A DNA stretch of 24,654 nucleotides from Hondaea fermentalgiana. Taxonomy: Eukaryota > Sar > Bigyra > Thraustochytrida > Thraustochytriidae. The translations under genes were made by a program, and so were the position numbers. The notes beneath the pieces were generated by a model that was given only the letters and a program-made list of their open reading frames with translations, had not been told where the DNA came from and did not search any database. Below, piece after piece: positions 1 through 9,200 of the stretch. The DNA lies in contig NPFB01000171.1 in assembly GCA_014084085.1 (NCBI GenBank), positions 66,371-91,024 on the forward strand. The letters are read 5' to 3'. Each line of letters opens with the position of its first letter. Within the stretch, counting starts at the first letter, position 1.

Positions 1-120
1 CGCTCCCGCCCGCGCGCTCGTCCTCGCTCTGCTCGCCCCGCTCCGCCCCGCTCTGCGCGCTCTGCTCGCCATCCCGCCGGGCCTCTTTTAGGACCGCCAC
101 GGCCGCAAACCGCGCCCGGC

Positions 121-144
121 TTTGCGACCGCTGCGGGCGCAAAC
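121..144. repeat. 24-bp imperfect palindrome, left copy
   Basis: The element begins TTTGCGACCG and ends GGGCGCAAAC, so its outer TTTGCG and CGCAAA bases pair as an inverted repeat. A second 24-bp copy at 24578-24601 matches at 21 of 24 positions, counted by eye. A further CGCAAA lies just upstream at 104-109. Function is unknown. A DNA-binding-protein site or a dispersed repeat are both possible. Confidence 0.6.
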
Positions 145-171
145 GCGCCGCCGCGTTGCCGCAACGTCGCG

Positions 172-271
172 CTCCTTTCTTTCTTTCTTTCTTTCTCTCT
201 TTCTTATTTTCTTTCTTCTTTCTTTCTTTCTCTCTTTCTTACTTTCTTTCTTTCTTTCTTTCTCTCTCTCT
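172..271. repeat. CT-rich homopyrimidine microsatellite
   Basis: About 100 bp consist almost entirely of C and T on the plus strand, mainly CTTT units with short CT runs, broken only by single A residues at 206 and 241. An identical 21-bp block occurs at 186-206 and 221-241, so part of the tract has a 35-bp period. The tract ends in CTCTCTCTCTGCAG, which resembles a splice acceptor, but no exon can be recognised downstream. Such mirror-like purine/pyrimidine tracts can form triplex DNA; that is general knowledge, not shown here. Confidence 0.9.
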
Positions 272-370
272 GCAGCTGTGCTGATCTTGCCTCGGCGGCG
301 AGCGCGCAGCGCGTGTGTGGCTGCGGCGCCGCGCCGTGAAGACCCGCGAGGCGAGGCGAGCCCAGCCCAG

Positions 371-420
371 CCAGGCCACGCCAGCCAGGCCACGCCACGC
401 CAGGCCACGCCAGGCCGCAG
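371..420. repeat. Short irregular minisatellite, unit CCAGGCCACG
   Basis: The unit CCAGGCCACG occurs at 371-380, 385-394 and 400-409, and a variant follows at 410-420. The spacers are partial units (CCAG, CCACG). It looks like replication slippage in GC-rich non-coding DNA. No function is evident. Confidence 0.7.
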
Positions 421-625
421 AGCAGCGGAGCGGCAGGGTTTGTGGCGGCGCGGCCAGAATGGCCATGGCGGCAGGGACGCTCTGCACGCGCCCTGCCTGC
501 TGGCAGCGGGAGGGAGGGAAGGAGGAAGGAGGAGAGAGAGGTCAGGCTGGACCGTGGTCGAGGGGGCGGAGGGAGGGATGGGTGGCGGCAGCGGCGAGGA
601 CGGCGCAGGGGATAGATAGACGCAG

Positions 626-683
626 CAGCTGCAGCTGGTGTGGCTGTTGCTGCAGCAGCAGCGGTAGCTGCCAGCTGCAGCTG
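626..683. repeat. CAGCTG-rich inverted repeat (hairpin-forming)
   Basis: CAGCTGCAGCTGG at 626-638 is the exact reverse complement of CCAGCTGCAGCTG at 671-683, giving 13-bp arms and a 32-nt loop. The loop itself is CTG/CAG-rich and could fold further. Four CAGCTG palindromes (E-box-like cores) lie within 58 bp. This may be a hairpin in a transcript, a cluster of bHLH-type sites, or simple triplet-repeat expansion. Confidence 0.75.
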
Positions 684-1052
684 GCTGCAGAGAGAGCTGA
701 AAGCTTCGAAGCGAGCACGAGCAGAGCGGAGCTGGCGTTGTTTGCAAGCGTTGTTTGTGATGATGGGATGATGCAGGTGATGAATGATGACGGTCCGAAG
801 TGCAGCCGGCAAGGTCGGCGTTCTCTGGGCCGAGAGTATAGATGCTGTTGACCATGAGCAGGCGAGGGTCGAGGGGAAGGAGGACGGAGGGATGGATGCA
901 TGCATGGATGATGGGCTGGATGGTGATGAGATCCGTTCTAAAGTAAGTGGCTGCGTGGTCAGCTGCGGCGTTGGCATGCATGCATGCAACGCACGACATG
1001 GACTGTGTGTGCTTGTGTCCACAGCCACACCACTATTTGCTGTTGCGGCTCA

Positions 1053-1178
1053 GCTTGGCTTGGCTTACTTTGAATTGGCTTGCCATGATTGCACTGCAAG
1101 GCTTGGCGAGAGGCTGAGTATTCGAGCGCTTGACGTTGTGTGCACTTGGCTTGCTTCGCTGCACGGTGCTTGGCTTGG
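1053..1178. repeat. GCTTGGCTTGG degenerate repeats
   Basis: GCTTGGCTTGG occurs at 1053-1063 and again at 1168-1178, with many partial GCTTG or TTGGCT units between and after them. The 14-mer at 1053-1066 is the exact reverse complement of 1831-1844, so the family is present in both orientations upstream of the tubby-like gene. No coding signal was recognised in this interval. Confidence 0.65.
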
Positions 1179-1302
1179 CCTACTTACTCTGCTTGATTGG
1201 CTTGTTTTCCTCACAGCCGCGTCCAAGCGGGCGGGCGCATCGTCTTCGTACCGCATGGCAAGTCTCTCACGAGGCGAACGCAGCGCGGACACTCTGCCGG
1301 CA

Positions 1303-1350
1303 CGGCGCGACGCGGCGCGGCTTCGGACGCCGCGGCGCGACGCGGCGCGG
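1303..1350. repeat. 18-bp direct repeat, 30-bp period
   Basis: The 18-mer CGGCGCGACGCGGCGCGG occurs at 1303-1320 and identically at 1333-1350, separated by a 12-bp spacer. Each copy is itself built from GCGCG(A/G)CGCGG-like half units. A separate 13-mer, GCGCCGCGGAGGG, is repeated at 1413-1425 and 1491-1503. Both fit slippage in GC-rich DNA; a regulatory role is possible but unsupported. Confidence 0.7.
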
Positions 1351-1830
1351 GTTGGCGTCCTAGTCTCCAGCTAAGCTCAACTATAGCCCTCCACAGTGTG
1401 TACCATAGGTGTGCGCCGCGGAGGGATGCGCGCGCACCCCTCTGCTGGTTCGCTTTTGGGCGTCTCCTCGCCCCACACTCGTGGCCGCGCGCGCCGCGGA
1501 GGGCGTCGCGCAGCAGGGTCCGCGCGCAAGTCTCCGCCCGGCCCGGCCCGCCCGCGCACCGAGGCCACGTGCAGCAGGTTTGGATTGCGCGAAACAGAGC
1601 GCTGTCACCGCCGTCGCGTCAGTCAGAAATCGCCGTGTCTCGCGTCGCGGCTGCACATTTTGGGGGGGGAAGGGGGAAGGGGAGTGAAGTCGAGGAGCAC
1701 CTGCGCGCTCGCTTCGATCCTTGGCTTTGCTTTGCTGGAGGTAGCAGCTAGCAAATAAAACCAGACACGCAAGCTTCCGTACGCTACGCGGCGCGGGCTT
1801 GTTGGCATAAGAAGTAAAAACCCGAGGCGG

Positions 1831-1860
1831 AAGCCAAGCCAAGCAGAGCAAAGCAGAGCA
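1831..1860. repeat. AAGCC / AAGCAGAGCA tandem repeats
   Basis: AAGCCAAGCC at 1831-1840 leads into two perfect tandem copies of AAGCAGAGCA (1841-1850 and 1851-1860) and a partial third. The stretch lies about 70-100 bp upstream of the tubby-like start codon, so it is probably in the 5' UTR or core promoter. Its first 14 bases are inverted relative to 1053-1066. Confidence 0.7.
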
Positions 1861-1928
1861 AAGCGCGAACTCGAGGCGCTTGCTTTCTCAACCACGCACG
1901 CAAGTGAGTCACTCGAAGCTTGCAAAGC

Positions 1929-3056
1929 ATGATGCTGACCACGGCGCCGCCGCCCCGCAGAGGGAGCGACCTCCAGGACCTCGAAATGCTTGAGCTTGGC
2001 GCATCGCGAGAGGTCCTTAGCACCAAGTGCGCAAGCCCCGCAAATCGAACGGGCAACTGGCAAGAGTGCTTTATTATGAGCGAAGATAAAAAGAAGTTCG
2101 CCATGTATGATGAAAGGTCAGGGGAAATCCTGCTCACAGCGAAACGCGTCGACAACGATTTTTTCATCTCACAATACGAAGACTTCCCAGAAACCTTTGC
2201 AGGCAACTCCAAAAAATGCGCAGCAGACCAGCATGGTCGTTTCTGCGGTATTCTTCGTCTCGACCCCTCTGGAAAGAGCTACACGCTGCGCAGTGCCTCG
2301 TGTGAGCTCTGTGATCAAGTCTTACACAAGTTTAGCTGTGGTCCGCTTACATCCTCGACAGACCGGCAAATCCTCGCCACGGTCAAGCACTCGACCCGGC
2401 TCATCGAAGGTACTGATATCGAAGCCCGCTTCTTGAGCGCGCGACTTCCAGCACTTCTTGGCGAAACGGAAAGGATCGTCTGGTGTGCGCGCACGATGAC
2501 GGGCGACGTCATCAAAGCAAACCGAGTCCTGAGAACCACTTCGACTTTTGCGGCGGATTGGAACCACCGCATTGAGGACAGCTCTGGCCCCGAGCCCGAG
2601 TGCGAGGAAACCAAGACGCACTGCGGGGACGATGACAACATTGTTCGGGAAATTCAACACCTCGAGCGACTGCAAGCCAACGGATTGCACAAAAACAAAA
2701 ACCCACCAAGCACATCCTCTTCGTCTGGAAACTGTGTGCCAAGCACCTTTGGCGCACCGTCGCCAGTGCGCATGGCGCTCGACAGTCTCAAAAGTGACCA
2801 TGTGCAGCTGAACACCAAGCTTCCCGTATGGAGCGATGATATTGGCAGCCTCGTGCTCAAATTTCGGAACCGCCGTGTGCTCATGGCTTCCTCTAAAAAT
2901 TTCATTCTCAACGACGCAAAGAATAGAATGATCTTCCAGCTCGGCAAGGCCGAGTCTGGCCGCTTCAATGTCGACTTTCAGCATCCCATGTCTGCGCTCC
3001 AGGCCTTTGGCATCGCGCTCAGCGCTTATGGATTCACGGCTAAGCCCAAAAAATGA
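1929..3056 (+). CDS. Tubby-like protein (tubby C-terminal beta-barrel domain)
   Basis: The 375-residue product is recognised by its C-terminal tubby signature. Residues 298-304 (LPVWSDD) match the tubby PVWND-type motif, and residues 346-369 read FNVDFQHPMSALQAFGIALS and then AYGF, close to the animal DY-YPLCALQAFAIALSSF block. The tubby domain spans roughly residues 40-369, with a low-complexity insertion (about 215-280, Ser/Glu/Asn-rich) where the animal fold has a loop. Tubby proteins bind phosphoinositides at membranes and in many eukaryotes help deliver cargo to cilia; that role is inferred here. The Lys of the animal PIP2-binding GKLR motif appears replaced (GILR, Ile108), while the Arg is kept (Arg110). 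No signal peptide or membrane segment is seen. ATG 1929 is the first in-frame ATG after a TGA at 1905-1907. If a possible leader intron (1904-1960) is spliced, Met20 (ATG 1986) would be the start. The gene converges on the giant minus-strand gene. Confidence 0.9.
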   Translation: MMLTTAPPPRRGSDLQDLEMLELGASREVLSTKCASPANRTGNWQECFIMSEDKKKFAMYDERSGEILLTAKRVDNDFFISQYEDFPETFAGNSKKCAADQHGRFCGILRLDPSGKSYTLRSASCELCDQVLHKFSCGPLTSSTDRQILATVKHSTRLIEGTDIEARFLSARLPALLGETERIVWCARTMTGDVIKANRVLRTTSTFAADWNHRIEDSSGPEPECEETKTHCGDDDNIVREIQHLERLQANGLHKNKNPPSTSSSSGNCVPSTFGAPSPVRMALDSLKSDHVQLNTKLPVWSDDIGSLVLKFRNRRVLMASSKNFILNDAKNRMIFQLGKAESGRFNVDFQHPMSALQAFGIALSAYGFTAKPKK

Positions 3057-3095
3057 GTCATCGTCACGAGACAGAGATGATGCATGCGATGCGAC

Positions 3096-3103
3096 TTTAT
3101 AAA
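3096..3103 (-). terminator. Candidate poly(A) signal of the giant gene (TATAAA-type)
   Basis: The palindrome TTTATAAA reads as the poly(A)-signal variant TATAAA on the minus strand, about 147 bp past the giant gene's TAG. No AATAAA is present on this strand within the spacer. The call rests on position and a variant hexamer only. Confidence 0.3.
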
Positions 3104-3201
3104 TTTGGCACGCTTGCCTTGTCGACCAGTGTGGACACTCCGATTACAGATCCAAATGAAAAGAAGAGGCCCAAAAAAGTCGACGGCGCAGAGACGAATC
3201 A

Positions 3202-3207
3202 AATAAA
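3202..3207 (+). terminator. Candidate AATAAA polyadenylation signal of the tubby-like gene
   Basis: A canonical AATAAA lies 146 bp past the tubby-like stop codon and only 41 bp before the stop codon of the convergent gene. It is the only exact AATAAA I see in the spacer. If used, the cleavage site would fall near or inside the end of the opposing coding region. Confidence 0.5.
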
Positions 3208-3247
3208 GCAAATGTTGGTCTTTCAAAAATGTTCACTTTCAGAATTG

Positions 3248-6200
3248 CTACGTTGACTGATGCTCGTCCATGTAGAGCTCCAGATGCTTGTTCAGATAGT
3301 CTTCGCCTTCGGAAAGAACCCATGTGAGAGCGGCGTCCACGTTTACATTGCCGAATTCTTCGTCGCGCGACTCCGTCAGTGCATGTCGCAAAAGCCCACG
3401 CGGGAAAGTTGGGCACATGTCAATCATTGACTGCAGCGCGTGCGCAAAGTCCAATTGCCCAGCGTCGAGCGCGCTCGCTCCGGCCTGGCCTGTTGCGCTA
3501 TCGGCGCCGACACCGCCCCCAAGGTTTTCTTCGGCCAGAGCAGCCTCCGCGTTCAGTGTCGCCGAACTCCCCATCTCTCCAGATTTGGCATCGAGCTTGC
3601 TTGTCCAACCTGTCGCTGCGAGCGCTTCGCTCCCCACAGACGCGTTCCCAATAATCTTGCTGCTTGGCTCTCCACCCTGTGCATCTTCGAATGATGCACT
3701 ATGGACGCCTGCGGCAGCGTCACCAGCAGTTCCCGCGTCTGTATCCTCGGCACTTAGAAGCTTCACATGCTCAAGCCGCTCCTGCTCCTTGGCGCGAAGT
3801 TCCTTCAGTCGCTCCTCTCTCTCGCTATACAGAGCGTCGACCTCTTCACTTGGAAGCTTATCGAGCTCCTCGCGAAGATCCGAGGCAAACTTGGAGATTG
3901 ACTTGAGGTGGCTCTTGGTGTCTGAAAGCTTCGCCTCCTCAACCCAGCGATCCACGGTCGCCAAAATGTGGTGCTTCTTGATACGAAAATGCTCTTGGAT
4001 AAGAGTCTCAAAGCCTGGCGGCGGATTGCGCAGCTGACTCAGCATCGCGTGTTGCAGCGTTGCCACACGCAGCCGTTCGTAGCCACCATTGGAATGAATT
4101 CGTTTTTGCAGCTCGCCTTGTTCCGTCCCCCATTGAGACTCCACGCCTGGCTCGTTGAAATACGGGAATTCTGACCCGAGAATGGCGCTTTGGATCGAGA
4201 CCAGTACTTGCCACAAAGACGAGTTCTTTGTCCAGTTCTCGCTTCCGGTCGCGCCGCCACGCCATGTACCAAGCAGAGACAAACACACCTTGCCATTGTT
4301 GTACAAGTTCGGGTTAAAGCGTACGGACCCGCCTCCGGTGGTCATGAGATTCATCTTTGGCGGTTCCGAAGGGTACTCGGGAGGAAAGTAAATGTCGAAC
4401 TGGAAGCATCCGCTGTCGTACGGCGTGTTATCGGGCGCGAAGATGATACATTGCGCCACGAACGGTCGTTTCTGGTCCACACGCAGGGCTATAGACGAGT
4501 TGAAGTGAAGAGGAAGCGACTTGCGCAGCGCCTTGAGCTCGCGATTCAGTCTGCGCATACGCGTTTGGCTCACCTTGCCCTTGATGTCGTCCTCGATGTG
4601 CGTGCGGTAGTGGTGGTTGTATCGCCCATCTTCATCTGCCATTTCACGGCTGCCAAACAGCTCAGGGCGCAGGGCCGCCTCGTAGATCTGGTTCAGTTGA
4701 CGCGTAAAGACCGCCTCGCTCTCGTCGAGGTCCAAAGTGTCCTTCTCAGTCGAGGCGCCATCCTTCGGGCCGTCCTTCGCGGCGTCGCTCACTATGCCCT
4801 GTTCCGCTTCTTCCGCATTAGTTGCATCTTCTCCTGGGTTGGTGCCGGCCTTGGCCGCCTTTTCCTGCTCGAGAGCCTGCTTCGCCTCCTCGGCGGCGCG
4901 CTCCCTCTCATGAAATGCGTCGACGCTTTTCTTCACAGCACCCGCAACGGTGTGCACCATATCTTTAAAGGGTAGATCACAGATATCGGCAAGGAGCGAT
5001 CTTCCCTCGCTCTTCGCCTCATCACCCCCAGACTTTACGCGGCTAGCCCCTTGCAGTTCCTGAAAGGAGTGGGCCATATCCTGATGCGAGGTTTCGCTCT
5101 GCAGATTGGCGTCGCTCGTTTCGCCCGTCACGTCTTCATCGTCCTCGATCGCCAACAAACCTTCCTCCGTCTCATCCTCCTCGCTGAGGTCCTCGACAAG
5201 GTCCTCAAGTTCCTCCATGAGCTGCTGAACGGACCTGTACACCCCTTCCACAGGACACAGGATTCGCGCAAGTTGTGGGTGTTGGGCCAGCACGTAGACA
5301 AAACGCAGCAACGCACGATAAAGCACCAAATTATCGAGGACCACCTTGATCGTGTTGCCAAAAAGAAATGACATGAGTACACGAAGCAAGCATGACGCTT
5401 CGAGAACCTCAGCGACTTCTGCCCAAACGTCGTCATTGAGAGTATCGTCCGCGTCCTTGGAGGTGTTCAGGAAGCTCGTCAATACACTCATGGTCGCAAG
5501 TGTGCGATCCGTCTTCTCCTGTTGCTGCTTCTCGCGCATGCGGTCCGATACGGACGTGTCCGTAGATCCATGACCATATCCGGGCGCCCAGAGAGACTTA
5601 TCTGACTCCTTCGATGACTTGAAGGGTTTCTCTTTCACAAAGTCCCGAATCTTGGAGGTGATCCTGGACGGCAACGCCCGCACCGTCGCGGACGCAGACG
5701 GCGAGGAGGACGACTCGGCGTCATTGTCCGCGCCAGCGTTGCCCGTGCGTCCCGCGGTAGTCGATGCCTGCGTTGTGAACGGGTCTGCGAAGCGAGCTGC
5801 TCGCTCCGGATCCCGCGGCTCTTCCGCTTGAATTCGCCCAATGCGGAGAAGAATACTGTCAAGCACTCCGTGCTGAACAGCCCACTTCCGAGACTCGGCA
5901 GCTGCCTTCCCTCTTGCGCGCGCAAAGTGCTTGCTCAGAGCAACAAAGAGCGCGCCGTCCGGATCTTCGAGGGCTTGCTCGGATGGCTCGATGCGACCAC
6001 GCTTATCATCTGAAAGATGCGCCGCATCCACGCCCAACAGCGCAAACAAGAGACCCATGCAGTCTTTGTCGTTCACAAACGTGCGATCAAAGTTCACCAT
6101 GCCAAAGTAAACTTGCAGCCGGTCAAGCCACGAGGCCCACGTTACAGCGCGAGTCTCAACTGGCCCTGTCGCGATCGTGTCAATCGAAACAGACTTGGCT

Positions 6201-9200
6201 GCCAGTGCCGCGCGCGACTCTTCTGTCAACTCCTCGCGCGCGGGCAGGTCGAGTCGTACACGAGAAAGCTTTGCTAGTTTCGCCAGCCCGCCCATGTCTG
6301 CGAGCTTGCGCAAAATTGACTGTGGGGCCATCGCTCGCTGCGCGTTGCTCTTTGCCAATTCGGTCAGCGCCGTTTCGTCGAGAATGGGAATCGACGAGGG
6401 AAGCTCGCTAGTGCGAATCAAATCCACAAACTCTGCCTCTGCAACAAGACTGCACAGCGTGTAGCCCGTCAGCTTTTCCACCAGCATCACGCCTTGCGGC
6501 ATCAGCACACCCCACTGTCCCACAACGGGCGCAGTGCGCGCGATCTGCGGCTTGTTATCATCCCACGTTTCCACTTCGTCCGGCGAGCCTGACGACAAGG
6601 GCGACCTCTGACTCTCCTGCACTCGTGGCAACGAGGATGATGAGGAAGGCGGGCTCTGCTCAGGCCCGTTGCGACGAACATTCTCCTCAGCGCCCTCTTC
6701 AATCGTGTCTGGGCCACCGAGAACGCCACCGAGCTGAAGCATTTCGTGCACGAGTAACTTGGCAGGAAGAGTGTAGACTGGCCCCGAACGGTGAAAGCGC
6801 AGTCGCGAGGTCAAATCCCCGCTCGCCTCCATGGCTCCGAGATCCGCGCCTGCGGCCCCGGAAAGCGCGACACGAGTGGCATCCAACAATCCAGACGAAC
6901 CAAGGCTGAGTCCCTGCAGTGCCGATGACATCGAGGCCTTCACCTTGGCCATAGAGCAACTCGTCACGGTAAAACAGTCGCCCTTTTGGTACAAGGCAAA
7001 CGCTGGATACAATTGTTTGCCCTTGAGACCATCATCAAAGGCAATCCCGAGATCTTCGCCGTTCACTGCAAAGGAAAGAACGCCTTCATTCATGTCCATA
7101 ATCACCGTGACAACATGTCCCGTGCGAAAGTCTCGACCATACGTCTTCACCTTGTGTTTGTTGTGCCATGCGCCCTTGTTGCCAATATATCCCCACCCAT
7201 ACTTGTCGTTGCCAAGGTACGAGCCTAAATTTGATGCTGCGGTCGCAACACCAACAAAAATGTGGCCCTTCGAGCTGATATCGATGGAAACGTCCCATCT
7301 GCTTACACCCGTCGACGGAATTTCCATGTCAGCGCGGACCATGCCCCACTTTTCAAACGACACTTGCGTTGCGCTCATGCCGTCGTCGCTCACGCTTATG
7401 GTCGAGCCGCAATTATCAGGGTCTAGTCGGAAGCTCACCTCCTCCGTGTCCATGGAAGACCCACCTCCGAGATTCCCGCCACCGATGAGAGCGCCATTGA
7501 CGATCTCTTCGACCACGCAGCGCGGCCGCCAGATGGATACAGCAACTTTGGGAACCAGTACAGCAACATCGGTCAGAATCTTGACAACAAAGTTGCTCAT
7601 GCCGGCCTTGTCGTCGATCTGGCGAGCGAGCAAGTCTGCTACGCGGGACTGGTTTGCCGGATGCAGGTTGAGACACGACTTCACCAGATCCAACGCAGCC
7701 TCGTGGCACGCATCCCAAGGCTCACACACGCGGACGACTGCCGCCTGCGAGGCGGCTGATAGTGACAACGACTCCCTGGGTCCCGTTTCGTGGGGACTTT
7801 CAAGAATCCCCGTTTTCAAGAGCTTCGAGTTGCTCTCCAAGGACGTTGTGCTTCCGGACTTGACCTCCTTTCCGGAATCGCCACTGTCTTCTCCACTTGA
7901 CTTGCTCGGGTCAGCCGCGCCGCCGCCCGAAGCAAACGATGTAATTCCCTGTTGCGTTGACTTCGGCAAGCGAGATCCGCGGCTACTGGAGCTGCGAGAT
8001 TGGCTCAGCGCCTCGTTCAGCTGCTTGAGCTCTGCCTGGGCTGCGGTTTTAGCACGATCAAACTCGATCAGTTGCTCAAGGACCGTTTCCAGGATCATAC
8101 CTTCCCCAATGTAGGTCTTGATCGGCTCGGCGCAGCTCGCATCCGACAGAGCATAGAGGGTCTTTTGTAAGAGTAGGTGTAGTGTTTCACACACGCGCTT
8201 CCGCGAGTTAAAAGAGGCTCTTCCGCCCGCCCCGCGAAGTCCAAAGCTGCGTGAGCTTCGCGCTCCCTGCAAAGCGCGACTACGCGGAGTCAAAGGTGGA
8301 GTTGGCACGTTTGGCACGGATGACGGAGTGCTACCTGTACGCATGGCGCGTTCGAGTTCTGCAGAAACGCTAGGAACTCGCGTCGGCGCTGGCGCCGACA
8401 TCGATGGAGGCGCTGCATCGCTTGCTGCGGGAGATAATGTCTGACGCGCCGCGCGCGGATGCGCCAAGGCGCTGGAGGAGGTTGCCTCATCAGTCTTGCT
8501 CATCGAAAGTGAGGAAATGATGATTTCCTCGTCGCTACGCTCTGCTGTGTGCACGGCCCGCATCGTTGGAACAACCTGAGTTGCGAGACTGTCGAGTAAA
8601 TCGCGCGTCAAGCGCACCATCTCCGGGTGGCAGCTACAGATTGTGCCAAAAATCTTGAGCGCAGACTGCGCACGAACGATGTCGGCATTCTGCATTGGCT
8701 GCCGCCGACCAGCGTCCTGGCTGCTGCGGCTGCGGGCACTGCTGACGGACTCGATATCCTCTTCTTCACTGGCCTGACTGCCTTGACTTTGATGCCCCGC
8801 AGAAACTTGCGTTGCAGAAAGAAAGTCCGTGCCCTCCTCCGTCACACGAAGGACTTCGTTCACCATGAGCTCGAGATGCTCCACGGCAAGGCTACGAAGC
8901 TTCGTATCGCAGCGCAAAAGAGCACAAAGCAGGGTCAGAGCCGCTTGCTCTGCAGGAGCACTCGCCGTTGCGCTTCGTGCCTGCGCAATAAGAAGCTCCA
9001 CCAGCTCGCCCAGCGCGCACGGCGCATCTCCCATTGACGACGATGAAGACTCCGGCGAAACCAAAAAGTCCAGGCGACTTGATTGGGCAGCGTAGTCGCC
9101 TCCATTGGAAACGGAATACTGTTCCACCGCAAGGGCCAGCGCCTGGAAAAATGGCAACAGCATTGGGCTCTGCTCGCCTTTGCGCAGATTCGATGTCACA

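Larger units (their letters stand above)
1..1928. other. Non-coding or unassigned GC-rich leader region with simple repeats
   Basis: No convincing gene is visible here. Reading frames on both strands are long only because the DNA is GC-rich, and their translations are low-complexity (Arg/Ala/Ser/Pro runs, Lys/Glu repeats from the CT tract) with no recognisable domain. The stretch holds a C+G-rich start (1-100), a palindromic 24-mer (121-144), a CT tract (172-271), CCAGGCCACG minisatellite units (371-420), a CAGCTG hairpin (626-683), GGATG and GCATGC runs (about 885-990), GCTTGG repeats (1053-1178), an 18-bp direct repeat (1303-1350), a repeated 13-mer (1413-1503) and AAGCC/AAGCAGAGCA repeats (1831-1860). 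It probably contains the promoter and 5' UTR of the tubby-like gene, and perhaps leader introns (see findings). A small multi-exon gene cannot be excluded. Confidence 0.55.

Noticed and set aside
88..1028. Two long minus-strand frames (303 and 274 codons) across the left region
   Set aside because: Their translations are repeat-derived (Lys/Glu runs from the CT tract, Cys/Ser/His runs from CAG and ATG repeats) with no domain or conserved motif. They overlap each other in different frames.
1920..1928. TTG start 9 bp upstream of the tubby ATG
   Set aside because: In a eukaryote the ATG at 1929 is a better start. The TTG extension adds only three residues and has no supporting evidence.
6831..8114. 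Long plus-strand frame (427 codons) opposite the giant gene
   Set aside because: It lies antisense to the coherent SPRY2 region and adjoining linker of the giant protein, its translation has no recognisable domain, and GC-rich coding DNA routinely leaves the antisense frames open.
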